A program made the translations under genes and the position numbers. Below the pieces are notes generated by a model. It saw only the letters and a program-made list of their open reading frames with translations. It was not told where the DNA came from and searched no databases. From positions 2,639,111-2,703,110 of the forward strand of contig BCJC01000002.1 of assembly GCA_001600175.1 (NCBI GenBank): a stretch of 64,000 nt of DNA. The letters run 5' to 3'. Positions 11,042 through 25,500 of the stretch are shown one piece after another; the stretch's first letter is position 1, and the number at the start of each line of letters is the position of its first letter. This stretch comes from Erythrobasidium yunnanense (lineage: Eukaryota > Basidiomycota > Cystobasidiomycetes > Erythrobasidiales > Erythrobasidiaceae).

Positions 11042-14000
11042 ATGGTCCAGCCTCTGTCTGCATCTGCGGAATCGACATCGTCTGTGCAGCGAGCTCCGTG
11101 CTTGTCGCATCATCCAAAGAAGAAGTTCTTCAACCGCATTCATGCTCTGATAACATCTCCCAAGAGAGCGATAGGCCATGCAGAAAGAGACGGCGTGCGA
11201 CCAAGGGCAGACAGCTCGAGTAGCCAGACATCCAATACCAGCTGCAGCCCCAAGAGCCCGTCGAAGGCTAGACAGCAGGATCATTCGATAGAAGAAGCAC
11301 TCAGTCTTGCAGATAAGAAGGAAGAAGAGAAGCCCGTTGCAGTTCACGCGCCTCAATATGAACAGCCAAAGGTCGCCGCGCAATCTGGCAACATCGAAGA
11401 GAAAGTCACAAATGAGCAACAGACCCTTGTTAGGCCACATCTGAAGTTACGGATTGTGACATGGTACGTGGGCTGGCGCGCTTGTAAAGAGCATCAACTA
11501 AACGTATTGTAGGAACATGCACGACTCATTACCGACAGGCGACCTCACCGAACTGCTGGGACATCCGTATGAAGCTAGTGAAATAGTAGAGAAGGTATCG
11601 CCGCTACGTCCAGACCACCCTGTGCCATCGCTCTCGCCAGAAACGTACAACAGCCAGGCGCCGTACCACCTTATCGTGATCGGAGGACAGGAAGTGCCAG
11701 TAGGATACGGAGGGTGGGGAGGCCCGAATTGGACAGAGATCATACAGCGCTGGCTTGAGGGCGCAGGAAGCGGGAGACAGCCTTCGCCCGAGAGACCCAG
11801 TACACCGCGCGTGGAAGACCTTCCTGAGAATGCAGTTGACGACGATGATGAGCATCACATCCATGGAGAACCAGATACGCCTCATGCGAATAGAATACAA
11901 GAGAACCAGCAGGAGGTGCTAAGAGACTCCGTCATCGAGGCGGATGCGAACGACTATTTTGCAGCACCACCATCGAACGGCCCCTCGAGCTTGTCAGCTG
12001 CTTCGAATCAGTATCTGTCGGCTGACACTGCTCGCTCGGCCTTTACTAGTACTTCGCCTCATAGCCCCTCACTCAAAAGTACCTCTCCTACCTCTGCAAA
12101 GCTGGAAGGAAGGTCTGCATCTGCAACCTCATCATCTACAAACGAGTCTCAGTCTTCAGGCGCCACGACTGTAGGAACGACCGCCAACACCTCAGACCCG
12201 CCGGAGGTTCAGCAACAGCAACCCGTCTGTCCATACAATCTGATTGCGAAAGAACGACTTATGGGAATTTATGTCAGCGTGTGGGCCCATCGAACTATCT
12301 CGACACCAGCTCCAGTCAATAATGCCGCACCTGCTGGCACTCAAGAAAGCCAGCCTTTCAAGAATCTCATTCATGCTACTTCTACCGGCACGGTAACAGC
12401 TGGATTGCTCAATGGTAAATGGGGAAACAAAGGAGCTGCATGTATCGCTCTTCACGTTGCAAATACTCGTTTGCTGTTTATTTGCGCTCATCTGGCGGCG
12501 CATTCCGAGCGCTCTACTGCGAGACAGCAGAATGTCAAGAAGATCAAGGGTGAATTGATCATCGATACATTCCACACGCCAGCTCAGAAGCCTGAGCCGA
12601 CAAAGCACAATCACCATAACTCGCTGTCGGGATTGCAGCTTGAGGAGATGGCTAGAGTTAAGAGGGAAACGGAGAAGGAAAGATTGCTTGAAGCGCGTAA
12701 AGAACGTCTGGATAGAGGCGAAGATATCACGGATGCATTTGACTATACTTTTTGGTTTGGTGACCGTACGCTAGTTCTAAGCTGTACCACATGAATTCAG
12801 CAGCTAATCCTGCATCTCAGTCAACTTCAGGCTGGACATTTCGCGCTTACATGCGGACTTCCTCATCAAACAGAAAGACTACAAGACAGCACTCTCCTTT
12901 GACCAGCTCAAGCCGATCATGTAAGGTTATAATCGATGATTCAGTCGAATTAGCTGACGGGAAGTATACAGGAACGAGCCCCAAGGATGCTTCCGGGGCT
13001 TCAGAGAAGCAGAGATCAACTTCGCACCATCATACAAATACGATGTCTTGCGGCTTCGGCGAGGCAAGACGCTATCCCGGTCAAATACTGCTGGGTCCAT
13101 CTTAACTTTAGCCGATATACGGAAAGGCAAGCATATGTCAGCGCCCGTCAATATATCCGCCTCAGCTTCTCGAGCTACTCTCCCTATCGATGAAGAAGAG
13201 GAGGAAGATGAAGATCTCGCTGAGCGAGGTACGATCGCAAGCTCTCGAGCATCTATCTCATCTGCCTTCTCTGGCTTTGAAACTATTTTCGACGATGATG
13301 GCAACCCTGTTCCTCGGGACGTTGTAGCAAGATCAGTCTTGTCCAATCCTTCCACTCCAGCAAACGATAATGCGCTACTAGACAAAGCCAAGAACTTCTT
13401 CAACCTCGTCAGAAGCAAGTCGTCCAGTCACACACCTACTCGTCCAAGCTTCTTTGGCAATGCCGATAATAAGCAATGGAATCAGGATTACCGTGCTGCA
13501 CCTGGCAATCGACAGCATCGAGGCAGTCTTGCTGTTCCTGAACATGCATACTTGAGCTCTAGTGCGGAGAGTATGGCAGCGGTCACGAACGCAACTCACC
13601 TAGCGCATCATGAGCCAGCGACGCCAGCGCTATCTGGCTCTTCCTTCGCTTATTCTGAGGCAGGAAGCGCTCCAATCCCCGTCAGGATCAGCATGGAGCG
13701 TGTGCGTTCCTCCGACAATCATGAAGGTGCTCTGCGGTCTCTATCTCCCGCTCCCAGCAGCTCGCGTCCCCGCCTACAGTCTCAACGATCCACCTCGACC
13801 ATTGCATCGACAAACATCAGTGAAGCTCAGCAGAAGGCGGTACAAGAAAAGCAATTAGAGCAGGATTCGGTCTTCGATACATCGTCGAAGAAGCGAGTCC
13901 AGTCTTGGACAGACCGGATTCTGTACAAATCTACAATTCTTGTAGAAAGCGATACGCCTGCAGAGGAAGAAGAGCTTGGTCGAGGCCATGGAAGTGGCTT

Positions 14001-15531
14001 CTTAGACAGCCTCAGAGGTGTCAAGCGGACGATCTTGTCAGCTGGCCACGGACATCATACTAGCGATGTGCTGAGTCGAGTAGTGTCACGGCCCAAGCGC
14101 GGTATGCATCGCGTTAGCTTCTCCCCGTCTACAGCGCAAGATCCGACGGACGCCATGTCAGCTTCGCAAGCTATCAGCAGGACAAGCACCGAACATGGAG
14201 CGCCAGTATTTCTGCGAAGGAGTACCTCACGGTCATCTGCTGGTGACAGCAGTGCTGTCGGGTCTCAACAGAGGTTGAACAGGCGCTTCGCGAAGCTCTT
14301 TACGCGCAATCATCCCCAGCAAAGAGAAGGATCACCTGTCAGAGAGCCACTTGAACGATCTTCCGGAGGCAGCAAGCCTCCATCTATAGCTGGATCGGCC
14401 AATCAAGACACCTCACCTGGAAAGGCACGCCTTATCCGATCCTTCTCTTTGACCTCTAGGCGGCGATCCGTTCAAGATACGCCGACGATACGGCCACGAG
14501 CGAAGCCTTCACGCTCCTACACTTCTCCATCAGCCACTTCACCACCTTTCGCCTCTAGCGATGTTAACATGTATGTCTCGCCGCCTGTCTCGGCTGGCCC
14601 GCTTTCATCGGAGACAGTACATCCCCCTAAGCCTTCGCAAGCTTCTGAGGCGGCGCTGTCCTCCTCTCCCGATGATGCACACACAGTCGATCGATTGGAA
14701 AGCTTCCCGGAATCTCCAGCTGCCGAAGTAGAGTATGCAGCATCCATGGCACCTAGCAACACCGGCGGCAAAGAAGCTGGCGCTCTGCCACCCATTACCA
14801 TACCTTCCATCCGTGCTGCGCCTGAGCGGGATGAGCTCTCGAGCTTGCCATCTCCGACAAGCTCGCAAGCAACCTCGCCCCGTCCAGCGTCAGCTGGATG
14901 GCATTCTGAGCCTGTGCTAAGGCATGGACAACCTTCTCTCGGCGCAAGTAAAGCTATCGAAGCGTTGTCACCTGGGATACCAGCTGTTACTTTCTCAGAT
15001 CCGGATCAGGTTTCTATGCCTGAAGGTCACCCTCGAGCAAGTCCTGAGCTCGGCACTGTCGAGATCAAGCGGTCATTCACTTTCAGCAATCCTTTCGCCA
15101 CGAAGTCTGTCCAAGAAGAAGACGATCCAGTCTCTCAGCCTTCGCAAGCTAGGCCAACTGGAATACCTCTACAACAGGCTAAAACCACTCCCGTCCTGAG
15201 TAACGGTCATACTGCCACTCCTGCACAAGGGGGCGCGTTACGTCAATGGTGGAATAGCCATCTATTCCTTCCTGCCTTTTTGTCCAGAGACGGCGATAGC
15301 GCACTCGACGACACTACGCCCCTGTCTGAAAGCGCCGAGACCACGCCTACAATGCTCACTCCGGCTCAAGAAGGCGCGCCTCTGCCTGTGTTACCTCCTC
15401 CTCCTATCATCGTCGGACCAAGACCTGGCGAGGTTCACTGCTTGTCGTACGACTCTGTAGCGAATCTACGACGTATGCAAGCTCAAAGTGATCATCGTCC
15501 AGTCTTCGCGGTCTACGCTATCGGGATGTAG
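11042..15531 (+). CDS. Inositol polyphosphate 5-phosphatase with a heavily interrupted catalytic domain
   Basis: Mg2+-dependent phosphatase that removes the 5-phosphate of phosphoinositides or soluble inositol phosphates. Four exons (11042-11463, 11513-12765, 12821-12920, 12972-15531) total 4335 nt, 1444 residues. IPPc motifs in order: TWNMHDSLPTGDL (about 140), IVIGGQEVP (about 195, catalytic Glu), NGKWGNKGAACIALHVANTR (about 445), FICAHLAAHSE, FWFGDLNFRLD (about 555, metal-binding Asp and Asn), SWTDRILYK (about 900) and SDHRPVFAVY (about 1431). An IPPc domain is normally about 300-350 residues; here the motifs span about 1300, split by Ser/Pro-rich insertions, the largest about 290 residues before SWTDRIL and about 520 after it. 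The catalytic residues appear intact. No transmembrane segment was seen. Confidence 0.9.
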
Positions 15532-15926
15532 ATCCCCTTCTCTCTTCAGTGTTGATGCTACATTTACGCGCTCTCGTTCAAGGCACTTCGCCGTTCGCAT
15601 CCTTATACGTCTAATATTCCGTTATACTCTGTTCGTCAGTTCTAATATGTCGGTAGCTTGGTTTGAGGCAGTCTGTTGTCGTGTCAAGTAGAAGTCGCAG
15701 CGCGCAACTATAGACTATTCGGCAGGCTTAAGCTCAGTCACTAATAACCTTCTAGCATCGCTATATCATAATCAACTCCTCGTTGGGTCTTTGCGACTTC
15801 TTTTGCGCGTACTTGATTGCTCGTTGCCGAAAGTACCTTTCCACTTCCCTCTCACAGGTTTCCCTGCACTTTTCGAGCAGAGCCAAACCAGCAAAAGAGA
15901 CCAAGAAAACACACGTCAAGACAGCA

Positions 15927-18900
15927 ATGTCGCGACCAGACACAGCGCTGAGGGTTGGTGGTCATTCATGGCACAATGCCAGCGATGTTGGACCGCGAAA
16001 AAAGAGCTGAAATCGATGCATACAGCGCTCGGACGAGCTGCTAGCTGTTGGGCAGCCAGCTGCTGCGCTACAGAGCGTCTCTGAGATATTCAGCAGCAAG
16101 CGTTTCCGCTCGACACCGCTGGCCAGCCTGGAACCCATAATGATCCGATTTCTCGAGCTATGCGTGATGCTGCGAAAAGGCAGAACTGCCAAAGAAGGTC
16201 TACATCTCTACAAGAATGTCGCTCAGAATACCAGCGTTACGGCCGTCGAGACTGTCATCAAGTTCTTTTTGGACAAATCAAAGGAAAAATTGGATGAAGC
16301 GCTAGCTAAGGTCGACGAAGTGGCCGGTCCAGCACCAGATGCGTCGAATGCGGCTGGATCAACTGTCACTACCACGACCGCGACCAAGGAGGACGGGTCT
16401 ATTGCAACAGTCGAAGTGGAAGATCTGGAGGCCGCCGAAACGCCAGAGTCGATCCTGCTCAGCACCGTCAGCGACGAGAAGTCGAGAGACAGAACATACA
16501 GAACTCTCGTCACGCCATGGCTCAGATTTCTTTGGGAGGCATACCGTACCGCTCTCGATATCCTCAGGAACAATGCAAGACTCGAGGTTTTGTACCAGGT
16601 TAGTCCGCTTCACCCTTGCTAGCTATGCGTTCGCTTATAACAAGCCATTTTGCACCACAGAGCGTCGCCCTCGATGCATTCGACTTCTGCCTCAAGCACA
16701 CGCGCAAGACTGAGTTCAGACGACTTGCCGAAAACTTGCGCCAGCACTTTGCCAATGCGCAGAAGTACTCACAGCAGACCTATTCCATCAACATCAGTGA
16801 CCCTGAGACACTACAGCGTCATCTGGATATCCGCTTCGCTCAGCTGAACACCGCTGTCGAGCTCGAGCTATGGCAGGAAGCATTCCGTTCTGCTGAAGAC
16901 ATCCATGGCCTAGTTGCCGCTTCCAAGCGCACTCCACGAGCCAGCATGATGGCATCTTTCTACGAGAAGCTGGTCAAGGTCTTCGCCGTTGGCCAAAACT
17001 TCTTGTTCCACGCCGCAGCCTACTGGAAGCTATGGAGTCTGCAAGCTGCCACCGCCGGCAATCTCAATGCTTCAGAAGGAGATAGAATCGCTGGTCTAGT
17101 CCTCCTGTCTGCGTTGAGCGTTCCTATCACTGTTCAGGAGCGAGGCATCAAGCGCAACCCCGTCACAGGAGAGGAGAGAGACTTGACACGTGGCCGAATG
17201 ACTCTCATGGGTCTCCTGGATCTGCCAAGCGCACCTACAAGAGACTCGCTGCTGCGAGATGCTGTATGTATTGCGCTCTTACTCTGTGCGCCTCTCGCTG
17301 ACAACATACATTTCAGCTATCCCGAGGTATTCTCAAGTCTGTCTCTCCGGAACTTCGAGAGCTCTACAACATTATCGAGGTCGACTTCCACCCTCTGCGA
17401 ATCACTTCCAAGCTCGAGCCAATCTTCGACAGTCTGCGTGCCAACCCTGAGACTTCTCGTTACATCGAGCCCCTCAAAGATGTTGTCCTTTCTCGACTAT
17501 TCCAGCAGCTAGGACAAGTCTACGACTCCGTCAAGCTCGCTCGGGTTGTCAAGCTGGCCACCTTCAAGGACGATAACGACAAGGCTGGCCGAGTCGCACA
17601 AGTCAAAATCGAGAAGTTTATTACCGATGCCTGCCGACGAGGCGAACTTGCTGTCCGCTTGGATCACGTTGAAGGCATTATCGAGTTCGAGGACAAGCCT
17701 TTCCAGGACGGTGGAGCGGATGACGATGTCGCACTCACCAGCAGCGATGTCGATACTTTGCAGCCTACACCAGCCTCTCTCCTTCGTACCCATCTCACTA
17801 GATTGGCGCAAACCCTGTACACCTCGCTCGACACCATCTCTCCCGATACTTCCGCTCTCGCATTGACCAAGGGACGTGCCGAAGCTGCTTTGCAAGCTCT
17901 CGCACAGAACATGGAGAAAGAGCGAGAAGCCATCTTGTCAAGACGTCTTATCTCAGAACAGCGCAAGCAGAAAGCTGAGGCTGAAGCTCTCAAGAAGGAG
18001 AAGGAAGCAGAGAGTGCCCGTGTTGCAGCTCGACAAGAGCAGGCCGTCCGCGAAGCTAAGCGAGTTGAGCAGGAGGCTAAGGCTCGTCAACTTGAGATGA
18101 TCCGCAAAAACAACGAGGCTATTAAGGCTGAGGAGGCTCGAAAGCTGGCCGACAAGCTTCGATCGGCTGGTGCTCTCAAGGTCGTACCCAAGGATATCGA
18201 GTCGCTCGATACTGCTGCCCTCATGAAGATTCAGGTAGAGAAGATTGAGAAAGATCGCAAGGATCTAGCAGAGAAACTTCGTATCATTGGCAAGCGTATC
18301 GATCACACCGAGCGTGCCTTCCGAAAGGAAGAAATCCCTCTTCTGCACAAAGACTACGACATTCAGCAACAGAGAGACCGCGAAATATATGAGAGCACTC
18401 GAAAGGCTCGTGTTGAAGAAGCTAGAGCTGCTCATGCATTCAATTTGAAGATCAAGAACCGTCTTGGCTCAATCATGCCAGACTACGAGGCTTTCAGGGA
18501 GAAGAAGCTCTCCGCAGTGCAGGAGGAGTACGAGAAGCGCGCCAAGCAGGCTGAGAAAAAGATAGCTGAAGAGAAAGCCAAACGCAAGTCCGAGGTGGAG
18601 AGCCGCCGAGAAGCTCAGAAGGCTCAAAGGCAGCGGGAGGAGGAAGAGGCCCGACGAGCTGAGGAGGAAGAGCGTGAGCGAGCAGAAGAGGAGGAGAGGC
18701 AAGCTGCAGAAGAAGCTGCTGCTCGCGAAGCCGAAGAAGCTCGTCTCGCTGAGGAGAAGCAGAAGGCCGAAGAGGAAAGTGCTAAGAAGCGCGCAGAAGA
18801 GATGGATCGTCGCAGTAGACTTGACGACGTTGCCAGAAAGCAGCGAGAGCGAGACGAGGAGATTGAACGCAAACTCAGGGAGAAAGAGAATGCAAAGAAG

Positions 18901-19466
18901 GAACAGGTTGCCCGCATTCCAGGGGCAGCAGGCTGGAGAAGAGAAGGCGCTCCACCCACTGCTGTTGCAGCGAATGCTACCAACGAAGCAGCTGCCGGCG
19001 AAAGACCGAAGCTCAATCTGGCACCCCGCTCTGAAGCTGCCGGCACCAGCTGGCGAGATCGACAGGCTGCTGCCAAGCCGCAAGAGCCAGCTGCTGCAAG
19101 CCCTCCAGTCTCTCGTGGTGCTACTCCTCAGCCAACTGGAGAACGTCGCCGTTTGCAATTGGCACCTCGAACCGCTGGCGAGTCCGCTCCTGCGCCTGCG
19201 CCTGCTGCTGCAGCCCCTGCAAACGGTGCATCGGCTCCTGCACCTGCTTCCGGAGCTAGCTGGAGAGAGCGTGATGCTGCCCGTCAAGCTGCAGGTCCGC
19301 CTGTTGGCAAAGAAGACGATGGCTTCCAGCCTGTCAAAAAGCCTACCACTGGCGGTGCTTACAGACCACCTGGTGTGAGTAGAGCATCTCAGTATTGTGA
19401 ATCATTTAGCTGACAGTTGTTGCATCGCAGGCTCGTGGAGGTGAATCCAGATGGGGCAGACAGTAA
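15927..19466 (+). CDS. TIF32: Translation initiation factor eIF3 subunit a
   Basis: Scaffold subunit of eIF3, which binds the 40S ribosome during initiation. Five exons (15927-15953, 16026-16598, 16661-17263, 17317-19374, 19431-19466) total 3297 nt, 1098 residues. The short first exon MSRPDTALR joins RSDELLAVGQ and the family hallmarks IFSSKRFRSTP, LEPIMIRFLELCVMLRKGRT and AKEGLHLYKNVAQNTS. A PCI domain follows (FDSLRANPETSRYIEPLKDV, then LSRLFQQLGQVYDSVKLARV), then a long charged coiled-coil (about 480-790) rich in E, K, R and A, and an Ala/Pro tail with repeated short APRS/TWR-type segments ending GGESRWGRQ. The last exon is only 36 nt including the stop. Start chosen because the usual N-terminal motif (PENALxRADEL) lines up with this first exon. 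Confidence 0.95.
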
Positions 19467-19582
19467 GGTCTTGGCAAGCCGCACAAATCAGCGAGCTTGA
19501 GAGTATCAGAACCACTGGATCAAGTACTGTTTGTTACTGGACAATTAGATAGGCAATGAAGCTTGGCTAGAACTTCCCTTTC

Positions 19583-22500
19583 ATGCTGCGACCCAGGCAA
19601 TTTGCACGCTTGAGCTCGCTTTTTGATTTTGCCAATGTCATGCAAAACCTGTCGCCGACAGATGCGACTACAGCCCATCCGCTGACCACTTCTGCACCGT
19701 CCTCACCGGGTCTGTCGCCTTCGGATGCTCATCACGCTGGACCATCGAATAGAGCGGTCTCGGCAGTCTCAGAATTCGATGTCTTGAGTTACTTGAACGA
19801 TGAAGAGCTGTACTCTGCTAGCGAACAGCGAATACCGCAACAGCATGTCTACTCTTCGTCCTCATCATCCTCGTCAAGTTTCAATTTCGTGCCTCAGCAG
19901 GCTGGGCAATCTACGAGTATTCGAAGACGAGGCAGCAGCCGGAGCAGCGTCCTTTCAGCTGTCAACCTTCAGCAAGACGACTTGCATGATGCTGGCATCC
20001 ATGCGAACCATAGGAGGGATGTCTCGAGCTCATCGGCCGCAGATATAGGTCTTGGCCGAGGGTTGCACACACGGCATTCCAGCTACGCTCCGGTCAGCCC
20101 TACTTACGATCCTATACACTATGCAACTGCTGCTGGTGATGGTCAAGACCGCGCGCGACCAACTTCTACGGCTGCGTGGTCTCAGATATCACTGGACGAT
20201 TTACAACACCAGCGAGATCTCCATGGTCAGGCTGGTTTGTACGACTCACCTACGCAAGCAAACTTTGGCTGGGAAGACGGCGCTCCTATTGCCTCAACAA
20301 GCTACGGTTCTGGCTATCCTACCGACCTCGAGATCGCCTCTGGGTCGGACAGTCTTTCCGGATCTGATCGCAAGTCTGCTGCAAGAAGTTCAAAGGCCAA
20401 GTCTACGCTTTACAAGAGAAATGCAGATGCAGACGGGCAGGGGCTCGGCAGACGGAGAACCATGATGGATAATGCAAAGCGGGAGCTCAAGCGTATGAGC
20501 GTCAGAGTCGTCAACATAAAACAGAGAGACGAGACTCGCCACGTTAGAATGGCTGATCATGTCGATTCGGACGACGAAGAACCCGATCCGCTAGCCAGCG
20601 AGCCGGTCTTGTTGCCAGCAGGAGCGCAGGATTATCCGCCTAGACGTGGCGCAGCTCCTCATCCAGGGTTATCAGACTACTCAGGCGGCACCCGCTCGTC
20701 CTTCGACCAAGCGGGTGAAGCCCTGCAAGGCAGAACATTGTGCCTGTTCGGCCCCCGAAGCAAGATGAGACGTGTAGCAGCAGCTGTCTTCTTGTGGTCG
20801 TGAGTCTCAGCATCAACGAGTATCCCGAGAAATCTTGACTAAAGCGTTTGTATCAGCTGGACCGAGCCGCTGATACTGCTGCTGATAATGGCAAACGTGG
20901 TTATTTTGACGATCCAGAGTGCGCCAAGTGTGTATAAGCATCCCCGTCCGGCTCGGGCAGGCTATTTCTATACATGGGAAGATTACGCTCTCTTCGTCCT
21001 CTTCATCGCATTCACCTTGGAATCCTTGGCTCGCATACTAGTGTCGGGCTTCATACTGTCCCCAAAAGTGACACTCTTCGCATATATCGAGAATATGTGG
21101 CATAAGCTCAAGACCAGCATGTCTAAAGGTGCCTCGAACAGTCAGAAAGCCGTCCTCTTTCCGCATATGGGCCCCAATGCAAAGTCGAAGGTTTCCAGCG
21201 ATCAGGATGTTCTCCATGCTGGATATAGCCAACATCCACCACATTCATTCTCAGCTTCGAAGCCTGCAGATGAGGAAGAATCAGCAACTACAGTCAAGCG
21301 CACGGACAGTATGTCAGATTTATTCCCGCCGCCGCAGTCAGCGCCATCCACAATCAGGTCCTTCAAGTCTACAGCCAACCTTCTGTCGACACAATCCCCT
21401 AGCGGCTTCCGGCGAATGTTGAATAAAAGCGCTACCTTCCATGAGGACGTACCTTTTGTACGAGCTATGCAGAATGCGAGAGAACAGCGGCTCACAGATC
21501 AGAAGGCTTACCTTCGGCACTCCTGGAATCGAGTCGACTTCTTGGCGATAGCCAGCTTCTGGATCATGTTCATACTGGCCATCACTGGCGTGGAGGCCAA
21601 AGGATCAGTTTACATTTTCAGGGCATTGAGTGTGCTGAGAGCGGCACGTCTATTGACCATCACCGCTGGTACAACGGTATGTACAACGCTCTCTGCCTCG
21701 TGCCGATCAGGGCTAAGGCCTGCCGTCAGACCATCCTTCGCAGCTTGAAGCAATCGGCGCCTTTGATGGCAAACGTCGCGTTCTTTGTCATCTTTGCCAT
21801 GGTCCTCTTCAGTATCATTGGCGTCCAGGCTTTCAAAGGCTCATGGAGGCGCTCTTGCGTATGGCTGAATCCCGATGGACAGGACGATGTACCACTTGGT
21901 CATCTTTGCGGTGGACATGTGAATCAAACGACTGGGCAGATATCGTCCTTCCTCAAGGCCGGCACAAGCAGCCCGGTGAACGATATGGCCAAAGGCTTCA
22001 TTTGTCCTCTGGGCCAGCTTTGTATAGTAAGTCGTGTATGCTATGCTCAGACTTGTTTAAGCCTTGCCATTCTGCGCAGGAGGGCCAGAACCCCAACAAC
22101 AACCTACAGAGCTTCGACAATATCCTCGCTTCTTTGCTGCAGATAGTCGTCGTCACCGGTTGTGAGCGTGTCCGCAGCTATTACTTTTGGGAGTGCTTGG
22201 GCTTACCTGGCTGGCATACAGCTAACACCTGGTCAAATACCATGTACGCCATGGTCGACGCAGAATACATGGTCTCCTCGCTGTTCTTCATTTTCTGCTT
22301 GATCTTACTCAACTTCTGGCTAGCAAATATCTTTGTCGCGGTTATTGTCGACACGTTTGGCAATATTCGCGAGGAAACGAAGCAATCCGCCTTCGCAGGG
22401 CAACCGGACAATGCAGTCGACCGTGGGAAAGAGGAAGGACCTCAGCCTGTAGGAAACCAGAACCTGAAGCGCACTGCGCTGTGGAAGCGTCTCTTAAGCT

Positions 22501-25500
22501 ACTCCCGGTGGCTATGGATCGGCGTGGTCATTGCAGACGTCGGCATTCAAGCATCTAAGACGGCCAGTGATTCTGCAGACCGTATACGATTCTTAAACAA
22601 CATGGAGCTCTACTTCACTTTGGCTTTCCTGGTCGAAATCGTCACACGGTTTATGGGCTACTTTCCAGACTACCGTGCCTTCACCAAGGACACAAGCAAT
22701 CTGGCTGATACCGCTCTGGCTTTCATAACATGCGTCATTCAGATACCATTTATACGCGCCTCGGGGGTCTACCCATGGCTGACAGCGTTTCAGCTGATGC
22801 GCTTCTATCGTGTAATCCTTGCTGTGCCCCGCATGAAACCGCTCCTTGTATGTTCAGACTATATTTCGCCCATTTGTCTTAAGCTAAGTGCTATCTACAG
22901 GCCAAGCTCGCATCGAGCATAGCAGGACTGATTAACATGGTGCTCTTCCTGCTCTTGATGAACTTCTTGGCCGCATTAGCGGCGAGTCTCTTCGTATAGC
23001 TTAGATAGCTCCAGCTGAAAACAATAATTTCGTAGGCTGTGCAATACCTGCGGGGCGATATTCCAGCCGAGGACGGCGGTCAAGCTACAGAATATTCTTT
23101 CTATCAGATCTACAACGGCTTCATCTCGATTTACGTGGTGCGTGCCCTTCTCGTAAAAGGCTGAAGCTCAAATGCTTATCATATGTACAGGTCTTCTCGT
23201 CCGAGGGGTGGACTTCGATCCTGTATAATGCTATGCAATTCGAGAAGACGGGCGTCCAAGCTTTCATTTCCGCCGTCTTCATAAGCGGGTGGTTCCTCTT
23301 CGCAAACTGTAAGTCAGATGTACAGACTAGCACTATCGGCACTCTAGCTCAATGGATCGTATAGTCATCCTCTTGCAGTTGTTCATCGCTGTCATCAACG
23401 AGGGCTTCGCAATTGCCGAGGAAGAGAAGCAGAAGGCACAGATGACTGCGTATATGAAGCGGTACGAGCCACAGCAGCCCGTCAGCTGGGTCAGCCGATG
23501 GAATCCTTATCGGTTTTTCAGAAAGCAAGCGGGCCAACCCGAGGCCAAAGCAGCATACCCTCTTCGAGGGCGTTCTACACAAATCTTGTCCTACAGTGAT
23601 GCTACGAGCCTAGGCAACCCTTACCCCGCCTACGCACAGCAACATCGGACGAGCGAATCCACAAGCTCCATATTCGCCTCCGTACATCGTGCTGTCAAGA
23701 AGCAGGGACAGTCCGCTAGCATGTCACCTAGCATGTCGGCCATGTCACTCCAAGGTTCTGCAATCGATAAAGAACTGTAGGTTGATTCGCTATTTACGGA
23801 TTGCGCGCATGTTGACAGTACTCAATCTGTAGTAAACTTTTGAAGTACGGCCTCGGTGGTCAAAGAAGCGGTCCTGAAGATCTAGAGGAGGAGCAGAAAG
23901 CTCGCCAGGCTGAATGTAGGCTGCTTTTCCGGAAGAAATGTCCAGATTGCTGATGCAGGACCTGAGTAGTCATCGCAGCACATCCCTCTTATGACCGTTC
24001 CTTGTGGATCTTTGCCCAGGGCAATATACTGCGGAGGTTCTGTCAGCGCATTGTAGAGCCTGCACATGGGAAGCGCTTGTACGGCTCAGAGGCACATCAC
24101 AGCTGGGCAGCGGCCTTCAAATTGGTCATCTTGGGTGCAATTCTCGGAAGCGTGGTCATCGCTTCTGTAGCTACACCGGTCTACCGGAGAGAAGTAAGTC
24201 AGGGCTGCATCGTCTACAATCTTCGCTAAAGCCAGTATTCGTCTCGTAGTACTACATAGAGAACCAGCATATTCGCTTTACCTGGTTCAACCTCACGGAG
24301 GTCTCTCTCGGCTTCATCTTTATCATCGAGTTCCTCGTCAAAATTATCGCCGACGGCTTCGCTTTCGCACCAAATGCGTACCTTCTATCTATCTGGAATG
24401 TCCTGGATTTCTTCGTTCTTCTTACGCTGATTGTCAATATTGGCACAGCGCTTTCTACTGGCAGCGCCGCTGTAAACAGCTTCACTAGGTCTTTGAAAGC
24501 CTTCAGAGCTTTGCGATTAATCAATCTATCAAGCACGATGCGAGACACCTTCTACAGCGTAATGATTGTCGGTGCCAGCAAAATCTTCGATGCATCGGTC
24601 CTCACTATACTTTACATCATCCCATTTTCGATCTGGGGGCAGAATCTCTTTGCTGGCCTCCTCTTCTCCTGCAACGATGGCGACGTACTTGGGAAAGCTC
24701 AGTGCGTAGGCGAGTACATGGCGAGTCCTTTGCAGTGGGAATTCCTTACACCCAGAGCCTGGCAAAATCCGCATGTATGGTCATTCGACTCCTTCCGCAG
24801 CGCTCTGCTCATACTCTTCGAGATCGTTTCGCTCGAAGGCTGGTCGGATGTCCTCCTCTCAGCGATGGCCATCACGGGCAGAGATCAGCAGCCAGAAGCC
24901 GACGCCTCCCAGTATAATGGCATCTTCTTCCTCATTTATAACCTCATAGGGGCCATCGTTGTCTTGACGCTATTTGTTTCCGTCATCCTCGAGAACCTTA
25001 CGCAGAGGTCGGGGCAAGCTCTCCTCACTGCTGAACAGCGTCAGTGGGTAGACCTCAAGAAGCTTATCTTACGCCAGCGTCCTGCAAAGATGCCGAAAAC
25101 GCAACCGTCTGGCGCTTTCAGAAAGTGGTGCTACAATCGGGCAATAGCGAAGCATGGCTGGTGGTCAAGATTTCTAACGACCCTGTACCTGATTCACGTA
25201 GCTGTTTTATTGACACAGGCGTTCTCCCAGCCTGTATGGGTCGACAATCTACGGGGTAAGCATATTACTTTTCGTCTGTTATCGATCTGATCTACTTCTT
25301 GACACAGACTACATCTTCCTGATGCTCACGTTGATATACGCATTTGACGTCATCGTCCGTCTATCCGGATTGGGCTGGCGAAGCTTTATACAGAATGGCT
25401 GGAATGTATACGATGTGCTCGTCGTTACGGGCACCTTCGCTACGACTATTCCTTTACTTCTTAATACTACCAGTCAGACTGCGACCCAAGTAAGGTATAC

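Noticed and set aside
10562-11440. 292-codon open frame on the minus strand
   Set aside because: It overlaps tRNA-Asp and the antisense of the 5-phosphatase first exon, and its composition (Leu, Cys, Arg, Phe) is typical of a shadow frame with no domain.
18469-19287. 272-codon minus-strand frame
   Set aside because: Antisense of the charged coiled-coil of eIF3a; low-complexity Leu/Ser/Cys composition.
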